DNA of 64,000 nucleotides from Ancylostoma caninum (taxonomy: Eukaryota > Nematoda > Chromadorea > Rhabditida > Ancylostomatidae): the NCBI GenBank assembly GCA_037903475.1, contig JBAJFG010000344.1, positions 372,001 through 436,000 of the forward strand, read 5' to 3'. Shown here piece after piece: positions 1 to 13,292 of this stretch (the first letter of the stretch is position 1; each line of letters opens with the position of its first letter). The notes beneath the pieces were generated by a model, which was given only the letters and a program-made list of their open reading frames with translations, did no database searches and was not told where the DNA came from. The position numbers were made by a program, and so were the translations under genes.

Positions 1-1949
1 AATGAAGGCAGCTAATTTATTAACTATTAGGCCATGGCTTCACGTGTTATGCCGTGACCTATGACTTCCTATATCCCCAGGCAGGGCCGCAGGGGATTAT
101 TTACACACAGGTATATGTGACCTTACAAGAGAAACCGGTATCGATTCGAAACATGATTCATATAATTTGATTCATATAATTCATCCTAAAACGAAATACT
201 AAGACATACATACGTACATACGTAAAAATGAGCTTCTTCTTGCTATTGACCTATTACTTTTAATCATACAAGTTGGAAATTAATTTTTCAACATCTTCTA
301 GAGTTGGTTTCCCTTTTTTAGCGGAAACCTCACTTGCTCACCATGTTCACACTACACATCTGACTACACCGAGTCAAATCGAGTAAAGATGTGAACAAAA
401 TGTTTGAAGTTATCGACTAGTTGCAAAATCCAAAAAGTCGAGGTGCTTCAAATATGAACAGCTCGAAAAGAGTGGGAAATCTAGTAATTCGAAACGGTGA
501 CTACGCGAAAAGCTCTAAATTCTAGTTATCGGGAGTATGAACTACCTCTTTTCTCTGTCTATCCCACCCTCACAATAAAGGCGCGCGAGGAAATCCTGGC
601 TTTCTAGGAGTAGAAATAGAAAACATAGAGGTCGAAGCTTACGAGAATTTGTTCATTCACAATGTGTGTGGAAAACGATAACTTATTAAAGCTCTCTTAT
701 AGCTCGAAAGAAACTGGTAAGTAAATTGGAAGGTATGACTAGTTGTGAAACTCGTCCATCATTTTAGATGATTGTCGTAAACGTCGCGAAGCGACAAGAT
801 GACCTCTTGGCACCTCATTAGCGGGCAGCCAATCGCGGGATCTTCCAGCCAATCACAGCGCTTCTATAATATGGCCCTTAATTACAGCGGTCCAGAAGGG
901 CCGTCTCCCCGTCAGAACCATCGCATCACCGCAATGAAACCGCATTGCTGCAGTGGTGCGTTGCGGCTGCGGGGCGGTGCCAGGGAGCAAAACTGAATCA
1001 GGATGAATACGACCATGGATAAACGGGAGGCAACTCGGACATTCGACATTTTAACTTATATTCTTTTCCACATCCAAGCACACAATTCTCACGCCGAAGT
1101 TTATGCTTTTTTCCACGTCAATTCCACCGGCTATCAATTACGTAGAAAAAAAAGAAAGAGAGCACGCCCGAGAGAATGAAAGCAATCAATATTGCATATG
1201 TTTCCACAGAGAAAGTCATGACTAAGAGCGTTTCAATAGAAAGCCTGAGTCACCGCTGATGCTAGGCGCGCGGTCCCATCATTGAAAGGTCATCCGGTGA
1301 TCAAACAAAACTACTAATCGATACGAGGTGCGAATTGTGACGTTAATGCATGGATTATCCGCAATGTTTGCGTTACATAACTCGCTACAACTCTATTGCT
1401 GCTAATGTATGATTTCTCTATAGAAAGTTACATATTCCCACTGCCTAGTAAGGAAAGTTGATTGGTTCTGGAACTATGCACTTTTCAGGGAATAACTTCC
1501 AACAATACGTCAAGTTACGCCCTTCACAGAGCTGCTTTGCAAGGAAATTGTTGTAGTTTGCCTTTTTTATGTCTCCTTCGTTAGTTTATATACAATTAAA
1601 TATGAAGGAACACCGAATTAGCAGACTTAGACAGTTTTTCGAAGGGTGTAAGCTGGCGCTTCGTTGCCTCGTGAGAGCAAACGGAGAGCGGATAAGTACT
1701 ATTTTGGGCCGCGATATCTTCTATAGAAATTATACACATGCAATAGCAAACGAAGATCTCAGGTGAAAGAGAAGGTTACGAGTCTCGAAATTATTTTATA
1801 AAATCGATAAAAAATCTTATTGGTGCTCCAAAAACCTATGCCTGCTACTGCAAGTTAGAAATTATTTCCGGTAATTTAAATTCATGATCAATTTTGAAGT
1901 ATTTCGCTTCCAACAGTTCTTGCTGTTCCGGTTTCTTTCCTTTTTCTTT
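1..1949. other. no recognisable gene
   Basis: AT-rich sequence with only short reading frames. I see no exon with convincing splice sites and no recognisable domain. The only local structure is a GC-richer patch at about 790-1000 with two CCAAT boxes, listed separately. Confidence 0.5.
829..853. promoter_or_regulatory. pair of CCAAT boxes, possible promoter
   Basis: CCAAT occurs at 829-833 and 849-853, each in the context CAGCCAATC and 20 bp apart, inside a GC-rich patch of otherwise AT-rich DNA. Paired CCAAT boxes are typical of NF-Y-bound promoters. I could not identify a gene start on either side, so this may be chance or part of a repeat. Confidence 0.25.
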
Positions 1950-2392
1950 AATGAGGGAGGGAGGGGGGGGGGGGGGGAGGACCGTCGAGGTTATACGCTA
2001 AAAAAAAAACTGATGAATAACAGATTTTCGATTGCTATGAAAAGCCTATTAAAAATCCGCTTTGTATGTAATCCGTGTAAGTCCATAGAATTTTGTGTAG
2101 TATACGATGATGGACTTCTGGATATAACAGGTGGAAGATCCTCAAGCTCACTGTAGATAGAATAGAATATCTCTGAAAACAAAGCCACAAACAAAAAATA
2201 ATAACAAACACAAACAAAACAAATAGAAATCTTGTATTTGTTTATTTTCGATTGCTTATTTTTACCATCATTTTTTTGCTTATTACTATAAAAACATTTT
2301 TATTAATTTTATTGTTCACCTGAGTCTCCGAAGCGGCGGAGATTCCAATATTTTCCTACGCCCCCACGTCCCACTTTCTACGCCCGGTACTG
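1950..2392. mobile_element. hAT-like MITE, degenerate copy
   Basis: A G tract near 1965 opens the region. The right part (about 2280-2392) matches the other family members at 6281, 21727, 61265 and 63867: a TTTTATTAATTTTATTG core, a CTCCGAAGCGGCGGAG-like box and an end CGCCCGGTACTG, a degraded form of CGCCACTG. It is longer than the roughly 245-bp members, so it is probably composite. The left limit is uncertain. Confidence 0.4.
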
Positions 2393-5300
2393 CTATCCAT
2401 CCCTTTCTTCAATGTTAAAAATGAACTCATTAATCTCGAGATGCATTCTAGCCGTTTGCTTCTATAACAGCTCTCAAACGAAACTGCAATCTATTCATTA
2501 CTAAGTAACATCTGTTCCCGAATACTTTTTCATGAGAGGGAAAGCTGAGCTGCGCTTGTTTGCAGTCGAACAATGGAGAAGAGTTGTAAAGTTCAGAGTG
2601 TACTTTGGTCCCTCCACTGAACTTCAGAAAGTCTCTTATCACATCTTACCAGCTAAATGTGACCTCTTTGGCAGCTATAAGGCAACCTACAGGTATACTA
2701 GAATAAATCACGTCTACTAAGCAACGGAAATAATAACAGCGTAGAGCGTTTTCGAGACGTGCCAATTCGCCTACAGCTACATAGTTGAAGATTGGCACAT
2801 TATCACTGAGAGAATCTGCATCTTCTTTTCTGAATTAAGTAGCATATAGTCCATTCAACCGGTAATGAGTATTGGTGAAAGGATCATTAGTCAATCGATA
2901 GCGGCTGTGCAAGATTGCCATTAAATTCGTGATCAGCGTGGTGAAAAACCACTGTGGGTACGGTTCCGCCAAGACCGCAGCACAAATTGCGAAAAGTCAA
3001 TAGAATCAATAAATAATCAACCACGCCGTGCAAGGTGGCTGGCAGGTTTGGGATTAGTGTGGTGAAAAACCCCAGCATGCCCGGATTGAAGCTAAACTTC
3101 GATCCGGATAGAAGCTAAACTGAGGAAAATCGATAAAATCGGTCGATAAATTGATATTCGGATCGATACTATCTGGTGAACAGTCGATAGTACCTGGTGA
3201 ACAGTACCCAACAGGCCTCCCGCACTATTCGGATGATGTCCCATTTTTCCGACCCCCTTCCTCACCACCTTCTTTACAAATGCTTTCCTATCGTTTGAAT
3301 TTGGCGCCAGAGCGCACCGTCCAGATTTTTGAAGAAAAAGTGTCGCAAGCGTTTCTATGCTTTATCTATAGACACTTATTCCAGTTGTCTTGTATAGCGT
3401 TTTTGTTAACAACATGTTAGAAAGTTATTTATATAATATAATTGAGTTGTTGCGTACGTAGGTTTTTGAACTATGAAAAACTCCGCTGGACCTTGCAGAA
3501 ATCCATTTTTAGTGACGGAAATTTAATTCAATATTATGTAGTAAAATGCTAACCTTCAGTAACCCGACTGAACACTTGAATTCTGGAAAAGAAAAGATAC
3601 CAGATGAGTGCTGAGAAGAGTGCCTGTAGAGTAAGCAGTGCCAGTGCGGCGGCTCTGTATCGATTCGTCGGATTTTTCGTAGGTAATCGCAGATAATCCA
3701 TCGTAAATATGTACTGAATGTTCTGTGTATTGATTATTTCCTGTGTATTTCAAAAATATTATGTTGTATGACGTACTGTAGCATCAAAACATGAGCCGAA
3801 GGGAAAAGTTTGCCATCTGGATATCCCTGGATACTCTCCTGCCTTGATGGAACTATTGCGAGCTCGGCTCGTATCTATTCTGACGAATTTCGGGTATTAT
3901 ACTCAAGGGAAGGTCTTGCACATAATATCTACGTTTGCTTTGTGAGAGGAATATATAATCTTCTTGAAAAATCGCCTTAAAAAACAAAAAAAAAAAAGAC
4001 AAAGTGGGTGCGAGTGCATGATGTGAGGCTCACGCGAGGCTCATCCATGTATGGGTAAATATGTAGGTGACATTACATTTAGTTACACATATTAGGCACT
4101 AATTTCAAGACGTATGTACTTTCTGTTCATAATAATATATATTTTTACGTTTCTTGTTCTGGCCATGAAGATAATCGCGCATTCATTTTATGAAGGTTCA
4201 AAAGTTCTTCCTTAGAATCCCCTTGTCGCGAAGCGATCGCTCCGGTCAACATGGAGGCCCGGACACCGTACACACGATCGCGCCGAGGGCGGCTGTGATC
4301 TGTATTTGACCACATCCGCCTTATCGGTTATCGATGGTTGCGGCTTTCGGGCGCCCCAATTCGGCTTCGAGAGCCTTCCGTGCACAGCGGCCCTTTCCCC
4401 CTTTTTAGTTAAGCTAGTCCCTTATCAGTGATCGTTCTTAATACATTTGTTGATTTCGTTCTTTACTACATTTATTACATGTTGTGTGTAAGCTTGTTCT
4501 TTTGTTGTATACTGGTGCTTGTGACCGTATGGCCCTATTACATCTAGCTAGTGACAGTTCTAACTTTGATTAACCGCTGCTTAGAATTTTTATAGTTAGT
4601 TAGAATTAGTTTTGAATGTTATAATATCAAGATTAATAAATCTTTTTTGCCTACATGTTGACCCAATCTGTAGCAGTTAATAGTTCCTCCGAACGTGTTT
4701 TATCCTTCTTCAGCTTCATCTTTTCATTTCGTGTTTGCTGTACGTGTAGCATTGGGTGGCTAACCTATTGGCCCACTGAGCTTCCGATTCGCGACACCCT
4801 TTATTTGCAAAAAAACGCAGGCTTATATGACAATATGCCCCTGAATCGGGACAGTTTGGAATTGTCCTCTAGCGGTCATCTATTCCGGCCTGAAATTCGT
4901 CTATTCGCTTCGAATAACATCATTTTTGTTAGATTCAGGAAGTCTTACTTCTTATTATAGACGCAGATGACTGTCGCTTCACGTTTCTGCGTTTGGCTAT
5001 CACGTCCGAGTCTTCCCCAGCATCCGAATCGTTTCGCTTTTGGGTTGGCCATCCAAAATTATCAATTTTCCATGTGGAATTTATTAACATTTCATTTCTA
5101 AAAGTGTTCGGATTGTCCTACCAATCGCAACGCTTCCTCATCTCCTCTCATTTCGTGGAAAGCACGGATCAGTTCTTCTACGACGCTGGTTTCCCAAGTT
5201 CTGCAAGGTACAAATATGTACATACGTCTCCATAGAAAAACATATGTAAACGACTGGCATAATGATAAATGAACTGAATAGTGGACCAGTTAAGAAACCG

Positions 5301-6280
5301 TCATCGCATACGGATTACTGAATAATTGCTGCTCATATGAGCTGACCTTGTAAAGGTGAGCACGCCGTAGTTCTTTTTCCCCGCGAATCCTGGCTTCTTC
5401 TCTTCTTTTGCAGCGATCCGCTCAAATCTGCAGTCGTAAATCTGGAAGGTATGCCTTTTGCTGTTTTTTTTCAGTAATTATGCATAACCATGTTTTCAGC
5501 AAAAATAGCTTTGGGCATGGGTGCATCATTGAGATTACCCACGGTAAACGTGTTGACGACCATGTTAGTGATAGACAAGCTTGTGTGGTGTTAATGATGC
5601 ATGTGGCCTCTGGTTGTCGTTCTTGGGCCGTCGTTTTACCTTTTTCTTGCTTCTTATTTTTTTATTCACATGAGTATATGCTCATATAATAAATGCTAAG
5701 AATGGGAATAATCAGCAGACTCACCATTTCTGGCAGACCCATTTCTAGGCGGAGTTTATTGTGAGCATCGTCGAAAACTTGCCTAAAGTTGTGGGCCACT
5801 CTGCACTTATCAGCATTTTCTGGAAGACAGCTATGAGACCTCTGGACCAGATTTATGAGACTTTGTGCTTATTGGGAGAGTCTTACTTACCAACTACACC
5901 AACTTTGGCTTCTATAGCGGCAAAGCTGACCAGCTGAAACAGAGAATTCGCTAAAGGTGTAGACTCGACTTCAGGTATTCTTCAACATACCGTGATGAAA
6001 AGAATGAGACCAGCTTTCATTTTTAGGCGGAAGTAGTCGAAATTGCGTAGCCACACGTGCACGACGCTTTTATATCTGTTGACAACATTCAAGCATTTCA
6101 TTGTATCTGCGTGACTTCCCAACGTGCACAGCGCAGAACTTTTGAATTGTTTGGTTATTATACCAAGCGTGTTCATGGAATGGTTATTTTAATGTGTTGT
6201 AAAATGTTCCTCGGCTGACAATGTTTGTTTTGCCATTAGCTTGTTTGGAAACTACAGATTTCTAGGAATACTCCATATGG
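2393..6280. other. no recognisable gene
   Basis: Only short ORFs without domain signatures. A GC-rich patch lies at 4230-4400. Positions 5528-5560 hold one copy, in reverse orientation, of a dispersed repeat also found near 44,015 and 60,798. Nothing here can be called coding. Confidence 0.45.
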
Positions 6281-6526
6281 GTCGGACGCAGAAAGTAGGC
6301 GGGACGAGAGCGTGGGAAAAAATTGGAGTCTTCGCCGCTTTGGGGACCCAGACGGGGAATAAAATTAATAAAAATATTTTCGTAATGGTAAATAATCAGT
6401 AAAAGATCATTTTAAAAATAATAATCAGAACGAGCAATTGAAAAAACTAATACAAGATTTTTATTTGTACATATGGTAAAGTAATTTTAAAAATGCGCCT
6501 CCGCCCCGCCCCCGCGTCCACCACTG
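6281..6526. mobile_element. hAT-like MITE, about 245 bp
   Basis: The ends are inverted: GTCGGACGCAGAAAGTAGGC on the left and CCCGCGTCCACCACTG on the right, the latter reading CAGTGGTGGACGCGGG on the other strand. The interior carries GGGACCCAGACGGGG and AATAAAATTAATAAAAAT, shared with the copies at 21727, 61265 and 63867. No transposase is present. CAGTGGCGGA-type ends suggest the hAT superfamily, but no clean 8-bp target duplication is visible. Confidence 0.55.
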
Positions 6527-6830
6527 GAACATCGACTTTTCTTAATGTATAGTTTTTAATGTACAGCGCCTGTCAGTTGCACGAGATACGCTTCCCAATC
6601 ACAGTAAGAGCTTGCCGCGCACTGCGAGTTCCTCTAGTTGCCTGCGTCTTGGGTCTCTATTGGGTCCCCTCACTGCCTCCATCCAGTCTCCCTCTTTTTT
6701 ATACTCTAGCACCTCGCGTCCGGCGCAACACAGCTGAGGAACATAGCTCATGTAATCAGCCCCTGTTCTCATTCGCTTCTGATCACCGTCGATGACGGTG
6801 TGCTGCATCATTTTCGATATTTTACGACAT

Positions 6831-6884
6831 TACCAGTTTGCTTATCTTCATGAGCGATACCAGTTTGCTTATCTTCATGAGCGA
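6831..6884. repeat. 27-bp tandem duplication
   Basis: Two back-to-back copies of a 27-bp unit beginning TACCAGTTTGCTTATCTTCA, at 6831-6857 and 6858-6884. Confidence 0.8.
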
Positions 6885-6974
6885 CTGTCGTTCAATCTCG
6901 GCATATTTTGAATTCATTTAAGTCCTTTTGTTGAGCAATACACGAAACTGCTAAATTCCCTTATTCCTTATAGG

Positions 6975-7006
6975 GCCAACGTTTCGGTGCTACGAACCTT
7001 CTTCAG
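6975..7006 (-). ncRNA. PLE 3' remnant with hammerhead-like core
   Basis: Read on the minus strand, the segment has CTGAAGA (7006-7000), a short stem GGT/ACC (998-996 with 988-986 in the 6,900s) and GAAA (6985-6982), then CGTTGGCC. This matches the CUGANGA, stem II, GAAA layout of the small hammerhead motifs known from Penelope-like elements. It parallels the copy at 56395-56419. No PLE coding sequence is visible next to it. Ribozyme activity is not implied because the cleavage strand is not identified. Confidence 0.45.
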
Positions 7007-7453
7007 GGCCTTTGTTCGTTCTACTGACAACCGGATAGTAGCGAGTGTTGTTCGCGAGTTTGCTTATTGTTATGAATGATTTTCATTTCGGTATTAAACG
7101 ACATCAAAATAGTAAAACATGTAGGTTTATTGCGCTCATTGAGAAAGAAACCTGCCAATGTGAACGGTGAAACGTGGTGAGATTGTATTTTAGGGAGTAT
7201 ACTATATTTTAGGGAGTATTGGGCGATGTTATAAAATCCGTCAGTGCTCACTGAAGTAGCCGTCTTAGCCGTGACCAAACGAATATCTTGGTACATTTTG
7301 AAAGTTCTCAAATTGCCCAAATCATTTATATGAATTTTAAAAAAATGAAAGAGAAAACCAGCGCTGGAAGACGAGGGCTAATGGAACCATTATCGCGTTG
7401 GGCGCTTTTAACCTAATCCACTTCTTTTTAAAGTTACATGTGGTTAAACAGAG
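7007..7453. other. no recognisable gene
   Basis: AT-rich spacer. A 99-codon frame on the minus strand (7021-7320) has no domain and no supporting splice sites. Nothing else is seen. Confidence 0.4.
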
Positions 7454-7822
7454 ATGGCAGCACTTCCAACTGAACAAATTCGGCAATATTTCCTGAATGA
7501 AAGAGGAAGAGGAGAATCTGCAGTTATGGGAGCTGAATTGGGATGGGAGAAGGAAAGGGGAACATCTTGGGGTCGATTACAGGCGATGCAAAAACAAAAC
7601 CACAACGATTGCAGACATCTCTGGAGAGATTTCATTCATGTTAAAGATGTGTACAGTCAACAATTTCGACAAGAGCAAGAGCAGTGCAAAAAAATGGAAT
7701 TTGCGGAACGCACATCCGACTGCTTATTTTTCCCTCGTTTTGTGGATTCAGCAATGATGAAAGTTGCTGAATTGGCATTTCAAATGGTGCAGCTCAAAGC
7801 TCGCGGCTTTCTATTTATGTGA
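7454..7822 (+). CDS. candidate 122-codon ORF, unknown
   Basis: This frame starts MAALPTEQIRQYF and is preceded two bases upstream by AAACAG, a possible trans-splice or intron acceptor. The product would be charged and glutamine-rich in the middle, with no signal peptide or membrane segment, ending at TGA 7820-7822. I recognise no family. A second frame of 86 codons (7497-7757) overlaps it, so the choice of frame is not secure. It may be a single exon, a fragment of a repeat or a chance ORF. Confidence 0.25.
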   Translation: MAALPTEQIRQYFLNERGRGESAVMGAELGWEKERGTSWGRLQAMQKQNHNDCRHLWRDFIHVKDVYSQQFRQEQEQCKKMEFAERTSDCLFFPRFVDSAMMKVAELAFQMVQLKARGFLFM

Positions 7823-8092
7823 GCGATATTACAACAAACTGGCAAGCGCTTGCAGCGATTACTACAAAAAGGAAGGGACATATATAACTGTTTACTTCTC
7901 TTTCGAAGTTAAGTGTTAGCTCTCTGTACATGTAAAAGTGCGTAACGTATTTGGTAACCAAACAGTGTGGCACACTCTTCTCCCCGTCTCTCTCTCGTTC
8001 ATAGATGGTTACGACGAAACATTTTTTCAGTAGACGGTATTGTACTCTTCCTATTCACTTTTGTTTGAACAGTGTCGGGTGGCTTTCGGATA

Positions 8093-8190
8093 TTAAAGGC
8101 AGCACCCACGGAAAATTCCATCGCCGAGATTATAACGGAATATTAAATTTTTGAGTATGAGGAGTATGGGTGAAGTGTCCAATCCAGCCA
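8093..8190. mobile_element. partial TIR element end (family of 22597)
   Basis: TTAAAGGCAGCACCCACGGA at 8093 closely matches the terminal inverted repeat of the element at 22597-23005 (AAAGGCAGCACTCACGGAAA). The opposite end was not found nearby, so this is probably a truncated copy. The right limit is arbitrary. Confidence 0.45.
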
Positions 8191-9789
8191 AAACTCGTGT
8201 AAAAACGGTTTTTGGATGCTTCTGTCTTGGTAGGTTACAGCAGCGCGGTCGATTAGACGTATGAGGTCGAACAAAAAAGTCGATAACGCTGCCATCATTG
8301 CCACCTATTTTCTTTGCGTCATCAGATATTTGGGTGGTAAAGCAGTTTTCTTGAAGAAGAGAGAGCACAAAGAGAAGGAAAATGGGATGTTCATAATTAA
8401 TACATAACTGGGAAAGAGAACAAAACCATGTGCTAATTCTGAAAACTAAATAATCCAGATACACGCAATATTTGAGAAATTGGACGTTATGACTGAGAAA
8501 AAGGGTTTATAGTAATCAATTATAATTGGAGAGGAAGTAAATGAGGAAAGCTGAGGATAAAAATGTAAATTTGGTCGGAATGAGTTACGAAAAGGTTAAT
8601 ATGAAGGACTGCCACTTGCAATCATTGCCCAGTCAGCTGACAGTTGCTATTTTTCGCGCTCCAAGGATGATTTTGGAGCTCAGTGGTAGCATGAAAACTC
8701 TTAAAACTTACAGCCTTCTGATCCTGTTGATCCACAGGTATTACCTGCTGTTACACGTGATGGGAAAAGTTTTAACCGGTGCCATTGATCAACAATCGAT
8801 TGGATCACAATTGGATCAAGATCTAAGAAGCGAAAGTTTCCATGGATGCTTTCTTCAATAACAAACATTCTGAGAAAGATTTTTCTGGTGGACCGAGGCA
8901 GTGGGGTTAATGACACTTTCATTCGTGTGAGATGCTGCATACAAGGAAAAAAACGTATCTTTTTGCCATGTACAGTATTATTTGTAAAACATTTACTTAT
9001 CTATTTATCTATACATTTAATGTGTGCAAGCAAAAATGGAGGCGTTGAGCCAAAAATAAGAACGTAGTACAGAAAGCCGAACACAACAAAATAAAATAAA
9101 AGCACGTGCGATATAGGAAACAATGCACTTGGTAGAATCTCGTACAATCAAAGACAGATTTCGAATGAAACTATTCATAAGTAGATACCTGATGTACATA
9201 TATGCGGAGCTGTGTCCATGCTGTTTGCATACGGAGAAGACAAATAAAAAATAATTCATACGAAAGGTTTGCAACCGTGAACGACACAAGTCCGACTATT
9301 GCAGTCCAGATTTGAGCTATGCAGGGAGCAACTGTTATTCCAAGAAGGAAGTGATTGTGTCTACGAACGATGGTAGTTTTACCAGTACAATTACAAGGGG
9401 ACTCATTCAAACTGTCTGCTCATTCCAAAATCATAACTCCTTTCATAATAACAATTTTCAGAATTATAAAAACCGTGAAGGAAGCTGAACGCAGTGGCAT
9501 AAATACAGCAACAATACAACAATCCTCAAGCAATTTACAAAATGATGGTCTTTTGTAAGCTTCAGAGTTTACTCGTCTCATAGAATATGAAGAGAGAGAA
9601 GGAGAAACCGGGGCTCGTAGTAAAGTGTCATGGCGGTGAGATCAGGTGCCTGCACAACTCGTCGCCACATTTGGGGCGATAATCGCACCCACGACGACCT
9701 TCCAACACTGAGGAATGGAAGATCATCACCATCCGTGGCTGTGCTGCGAGCATGTATGTGCGGAACGCTGATCTCATCGCCCTGGAGGG
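8191..9789. other. no recognisable gene
   Basis: Several frames of 65 to 125 codons occur on both strands, but none shows a known motif, a signal peptide or convincing splice sites. Confidence 0.4.
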
Positions 9790-10383
9790 CAACGATCGCC
9801 ATTTTGGCAACTACTCTGAACTTTCTGCCCGCGGTGGATCCGCGGTACGCCCGAGGCGGCTCGCCACAGCAGGCATAAGCAGATTCACCGTGGACATGTG
9901 CAAGTCCACCGCGGGAACATGCATTTTCAAGGGATTGATTATTTTCTTTCAAAAATGGTCCTGTATCGAAAACCCTGTCGTGAGGAGGAGGAGGCAACTC
10001 CACGATGGCATTGGCATTTCGTCCTGCGAGCATTTTTACTTCACTGGATTCGAACCCACTCTGAACTTTCCGCCCGCGGCGCATACGCGGTACGCCCGAG
10101 GTGGAGCGTCGGTTCGCCACCGCGGGCATGTTCGGGTCCACCGCGATGTACTGCGGTTCCACCGCGGGCATGTGCGGCTCCACCGCGGGCATGTGCGGAC
10201 CCACCGCGGGCATGTGCAGGTCCACCGCGGGAACATGCATTTTCAAGGGACTGGTTATTTCCTTCTAAAAATGGTCCTGTATCGAAGACCCTATCGTGAG
10301 GAGGAGGAGGCAAATCCACGATGGCACTGATATTTCATCCTGAAAGCGTTTTTACACCACTGGATTCGAACACACGCACCTTC
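9790..10383. repeat. tandemly duplicated GC-rich block
   Basis: Two diverged copies lie end to end: about 9812-10059 and 10060-10383. Both contain CTGAACTTTC-GCCCGCGG, then CCACCGCGGGAACATGCA, then CGTGAGGAGGAGGAGGCAA, then CACTGGATTCGAAC. The second copy is longer because it holds extra 21-bp units. A third, inverted piece (GGGCAGAAAGTTCAGA) lies at about 10556-10571. Open frames exist on both strands through the block, including a minus-strand frame of 222 codons (9578-10246) built from repeated MPAVEPH-like heptads. I treat these as by-products of the repeat. Confidence 0.75.
10118..10238. repeat. 21-bp minisatellite, about six units
   Basis: Units of the form CACCGCGGGCATGTGCGGNTC repeat from 10118. 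Because 21 is a multiple of three and the unit lacks stops in several frames, the array is open in multiple frames on both strands. Confidence 0.8.
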
Positions 10384-13292
10384 TCGAACTCATGTTTCCA
10401 AGTCCGCTCTCTCACCCGCTCGGCCATGCGTGTATCGTGCGTGGAGGTTTTGTTGGCATTGATGACCCGATCAGCTCTACTGCGGATCCACTGCGAGCAT
10501 GTGCGGGTCCACCGTGTGACATGTGCGGGTCCACCTCGGATAGCCATTTTATTGCGGGCAGAAAGTTCAGATCAGATAGTGTACGGTTTGGAGAGATGCC
10601 GAGTGAAGTACTCGGAGCATCGGAGTCGGTCAGTATGGCGATGGTGTGAAATTACGTATGATCCTTTGCGCCAATCGCACAAAATGCATCTGAGCCTACG
10701 GACTCAGGCATGTTGATTTTCGCCCCATAGCACAAAACAAGCTCGAACGTGTACGGCTTGTCAGAAGCACAGAGGGGTTTCTGGTGCTTCTGACAAGTCG
10801 TACTCGTTCTAGCCTGTTAGTCGCAATGCTTCATAACTTCAATTCAATGTGTTTGCTCGTCTGCGCTTACTACGTTTCGACAGCAAGTACGGATGGAGAC
10901 TTAATGAATAGAATTGAAGACTCGGGAGCGAGTAACATTCATAATACCGTGGATTTCCCGACATATTCGTTCCATAGGATAATATGTATAGTATCGCTAG
11001 CGCTGCATTAAAGCACCAAGCTCTGTGAAGCCTGAGGGAAAAAGAGGTTGCTCGGAATTATTTCAGAATAAGGTTGTTCGGAATTATTTCAAAGCCTCGC
11101 ATCAATAAATAGTCACAAGGAAAACATTTCATTTCCATCCGTACAACATCCGTACAAAATCTTCCTGAAATTTTCTCACAAAAAATTTGGAGAGCGCAGA
11201 CTCGCGGAAAATCATTGTCATCGGCGGCGAAGCTACACTTCGTGTGAATGACAACGATTTTCTTGCGTTCAGATGGCCCAAAAGTGACGTGGCACACGGG
11301 TGCAAGATGATTTCGCTCAGAGTGATTTTTTTGTGATTTCAGATGGCCCAACAGTTCCCGCGATGCTACACCGCCTCATAGGGGCGCGGGTGACACTTGG
11401 TGTCGGACTTCGATACACAGTGGAGGTACACCGTCCAGTAGGGTTTCCCAAGCTGAGAAGGTGTTCGACTTTTCCAGGTAACTGCAAGCTTATCTAAGAG
11501 TAAACCACTGTCAGGAGTCTCCACCGTCTTTGAAGTATCAGTCGCAAAGTGGCTTCCCTGATCCAGTTAGGTCGACGACCACCTGTGGTGACAGCTGAGC
11601 TCGCCGCGGTACTGCTGCTCAGTATGGGGAAAACTTCTTCTTACCTGTTCAGCACACTTTCTGCCTCAGTGCTCTGCACACCGCACTTTGCCGTAACGAG
11701 CATGCGAGTTTGCTGCAAACGCAGTGGACAGAAGGTGGACTTCTTCAGTATATTCTTCAAGATTGAAAACTGAAAAAAGACAAGAATGAGGATATACCTG
11801 GGGCTGAAAGGGCGATAACGTAGAAGAAACCAGCACTTGGTTTATAATGGGAAAACACTCACCACGTGAGACCACATGCTCAGTTGGGTGAGCATTGGAC
11901 CCAGGTGCCTGTAAACCAGCGTGTCACTTATGATAATGTGTGCAAGAGGCACTAAACAAGGCAACTCAACGTTGTTAGCATGTAATTAACAAAGTGGAAG
12001 TAATAATAACGATAATAAATAGAGCAGTAAAGTGAACCTTGAATAAGCATCATGGTACCCTCTACTGTATTCCGAAGTTCAAGACCCGGTGAAAAACACT
12101 ATGAAATCATCTCACATTAGGCTATAGGCTCACAGCAGACTTCTTAGCGACATTGCTGATGGTGGAAACAATGTATTAGAAGATCTAGAATTCTTTCACA
12201 CAATTTACCTTAAATATCGTAATGGCATAGGCGTTGTACGAAAACTGAATAGTCGTGACCACGCCTCGCTAGGAAGTCTGCATTAGGGCTTCATAATTGT
12301 TGCACACGTATAGATTATGCAACCAAGATATTTGAAACCAGCTAGCGCTGTCTGTGTACAACCTGTTATAGATGAGTTACTCATTATTATCCATTACATG
12401 GCCCGTATCCAACATGGTCGCCATGTTTGACTTTCCATGAACCTTGGCATTGTGGAGAGTTAGGTTGTTCTCACTGATGTAGCCACACGAGGTTGGTATC
12501 AACTTTATTCTGCTACGTTTCGATGAGATCGCCTTCTACAGAGCCTGAAAAGATGAAACTGGTTGCAATCTATCCGGATAAACGTCCATCTACCCTTTTG
12601 ACGAAATTCTAATCCTGCTTTTGGATCATATGGTAAGAAGCGTAGGTGGAGAGCCTACCTGAGACTTGATCCTCTGGGTGGGTAATTAATAACGGTCACG
12701 GCGAGCTAGTGTAGTAGGATTAGTGCTAAGCGCAGATAAGAAGAGCAATCTCAAGTACGGATAGGTCCCCCCATGATCGAGAGGCATTCTTCTTCGCGGT
12801 TTATCCTTGGATTCTTGGCATGAATCCAGGATGCCTCCAGGGCCTTGCACGCCGCAATTTGAATATTGTGTGCCAAGATTGTGAACTTAAAGGCAAGGTC
12901 CGGGCAAAATTCCATCTCCCGAATTTGTATTGGATCCGTAGCCTACGGCCATGTCTTGGACGAAAATTATTGAAAAAACCCTGAAAAAGTCCCGTAAAAT
13001 ACGCTTTCCTTCTCCCAATTTCGGCACGGCGTTTGCGAGTTTGCAGCGTCCATGCTTTCAAATGACGTTATACAGCGCGCCCTACAGGCTGTCTGCTGTG
13101 GTGTCGTAGGAAAAAATTCGCATTCAGAGGACTGGTGGTCCGTTTGATGGGATGAGGAACATTTCACGAAATGTTCATTATGCTGCATGTATCTGAGCGA
13201 CCATCATTGTTGAGTATGCACGCGCGCAGCTTTTGTCAATTGGAGCGTGTTTTCCTACGGCTACCATAATGCTCGGACGTTTTGTCCCATAT
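10384..13292. other. no recognisable gene
   Basis: Short frames only. The frame at 10784-11011 has a hydrophobic stretch and the frame at 11549-11773 has none; neither has splice or family support. A diverged repeat piece near 11,200 (TCATTGTCATCGGCGGCG) resembles one at about 36,585. Confidence 0.4.

Noticed and set aside
9578..10246. 222-codon minus-strand ORF with heptad-like repeats
   Set aside because: It is produced by the 21-bp minisatellite; comparable open frames exist on the opposite strand.
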